A DNA stretch of 13,164 nucleotides from CAZUHK01 sp964620345. Lineage in GTDB: Bacteria; Planctomycetota; Phycisphaerae; Phycisphaerales; Zrk34. Where the stretch lies: positions 1 through 13,164 of the forward strand of contig CAZUHK010000081.1 in NCBI GenBank assembly GCA_964620345.1, read 5' to 3'. The stretch's first letter is position 1. Every line of letters starts with the position of its first letter. The notes under the pieces were generated by a model that ran no database searches, was not told the DNA's origin, and worked only from the letters and a program-made list of their open reading frames with translations. The translations under genes were made by a program, and so were the position numbers. Shown here piece by piece: positions 12,876 to 13,164 of this stretch.

Positions 12876-13164
12876 CAACGCCTCGCCGGCGGCCCCGGTT
12901 GACCCCACTTCGGCCTGCATGAACAAACAGGGTGGCGCAGGATTTCTATTGCGTGGCTCCATCGCCGCCCCTTCACTGCTGACACCTTCTGAGAGCCGGG
13001 TTTATGCTTACTGCAGCAATGTACCTTGAGCCGATTCGTCCCCGCATGTGCGCGCGTGTGATGCGGCCCCGGAGCGTTGCCGGGGTGTTAGGACGATCCG
13101 TCTACTACCTACTACTACAACGCTATGAGCTGTCCCGGCGGCACCGACACAGGTCCTTCAGCTT
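12876..13164. other. Gene-free tail of the window with two back-to-back hairpins
   Basis: No convincing gene in 289 bases. The composition is less GC-rich than the neighbours. Hairpin 1 is CCGCAT (13042-13047) with ATGCGG (13061-13066). It is immediately followed by hairpin 2, CCCCGG (13067-13072) with CCGGGG (13080-13085). After them lies a CTACTAC CTACTAC TAC run (13102-13118). A reading frame from ATG 13004 is open to the window end, but its codons do not show the GC-rich third positions of the other genes and it lacks a ribosome site. Confidence 0.45.

Noticed and set aside
13144..13154. CCGACACAGGT, which resembles a conserved 23S rRNA segment
   Set aside because: Flanking bases do not continue the conserved rRNA sequence and no other rRNA landmarks are nearby; taken as chance.
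13004..13164. Open frame from ATG 13004 running off the window end (MLTAAMYLEPIRPRMCARVM...)
   Set aside because: No Shine-Dalgarno, third codon positions not GC-biased like the neighbours, Arg-rich composition, and the hairpins lie inside it. It could still be a real gene start; more sequence is needed to decide.
13123..13164. Possible C-terminal end of a minus-strand gene (KLKDLCRCRRDSS then stop)
   Set aside because: Only 13 codons are visible, too little to support coding.
1..13164. CRISPR arrays, tRNA/rRNA genes, insertion sequences, toxin-antitoxin, phage or defence modules
   Set aside because: I saw no regularly spaced repeats with unique spacers, no transposase or integrase motifs, no cloverleaf-like sequences and no recognisable defence or toxin proteins.

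Overview
The window is GC-rich and carries densely packed, mostly single-gene transcription units on both strands. Several things suggest a planctomycete, probably of the Phycisphaerae. There is a eukaryote-like UDP-sugar pyrophosphorylase, a large secreted multidomain protein of planctomycete type, a TPR lipoprotein, conserved small proteins I associate with that phylum, and intergenic AATGACC-type heptamer repeats. The assignment is inferred from gene content and codon style; there is no rRNA or other marker here.

Layout. 1-202 (-): N-terminal part of an ArsR-family regulator with its promoter and a palindromic operator. 379-735 (-): small unknown protein with a very strong Shine-Dalgarno. 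852-1541 (-): TPR lipoprotein, divergent from a two-gene operon at 1618-2478 (+) that encodes a stand-alone LigD 3'-phosphoesterase-like protein and a conserved unknown. That operon ends in a GC-rich hairpin, followed at once by a large palindrome built of heptamers. The palindrome runs into the start of a hotdog thioesterase gene (2603-2986, +). 3095-5743 (-): secreted protein with a jelly-roll-like N-terminus and a possibly degenerate glycosidase-like barrel. It is divergent from an MFS transporter (5911-7161, +) and a UDP-sugar pyrophosphorylase (7229-8644, +). The latter overlaps tail-to-tail with glycerate kinase (8641-9765, -). 9876-11912 (-): CPA2 antiporter with a TrkA-C tail, divergent from a two-domain universal stress protein (12048-12875, +). 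12876-13164 has no convincing gene but contains two back-to-back hairpins.

How the genes relate. Most appear to be housekeeping or physiology genes rather than one system. The most coherent unit is the antiporter/USP pair, which shares a 135-bp divergent control region containing a perfect 16-bp palindrome. This points to co-regulated ion or pH homeostasis and stress response. The pyrophosphorylase supplies nucleotide sugars, glycerate kinase feeds 2- or 3-phosphoglycerate into glycolysis, and the phosphoesterase-like protein hints at DNA-end processing.

I looked for defence systems, CRISPR arrays, transposons, tRNAs, biosynthetic clusters and phage genes and saw none. The second-look points are regulatory (operators, apparently leaderless genes), architectural (antiporter without a TrkA-N domain, barrel with an altered catalytic motif) and repeat-related.
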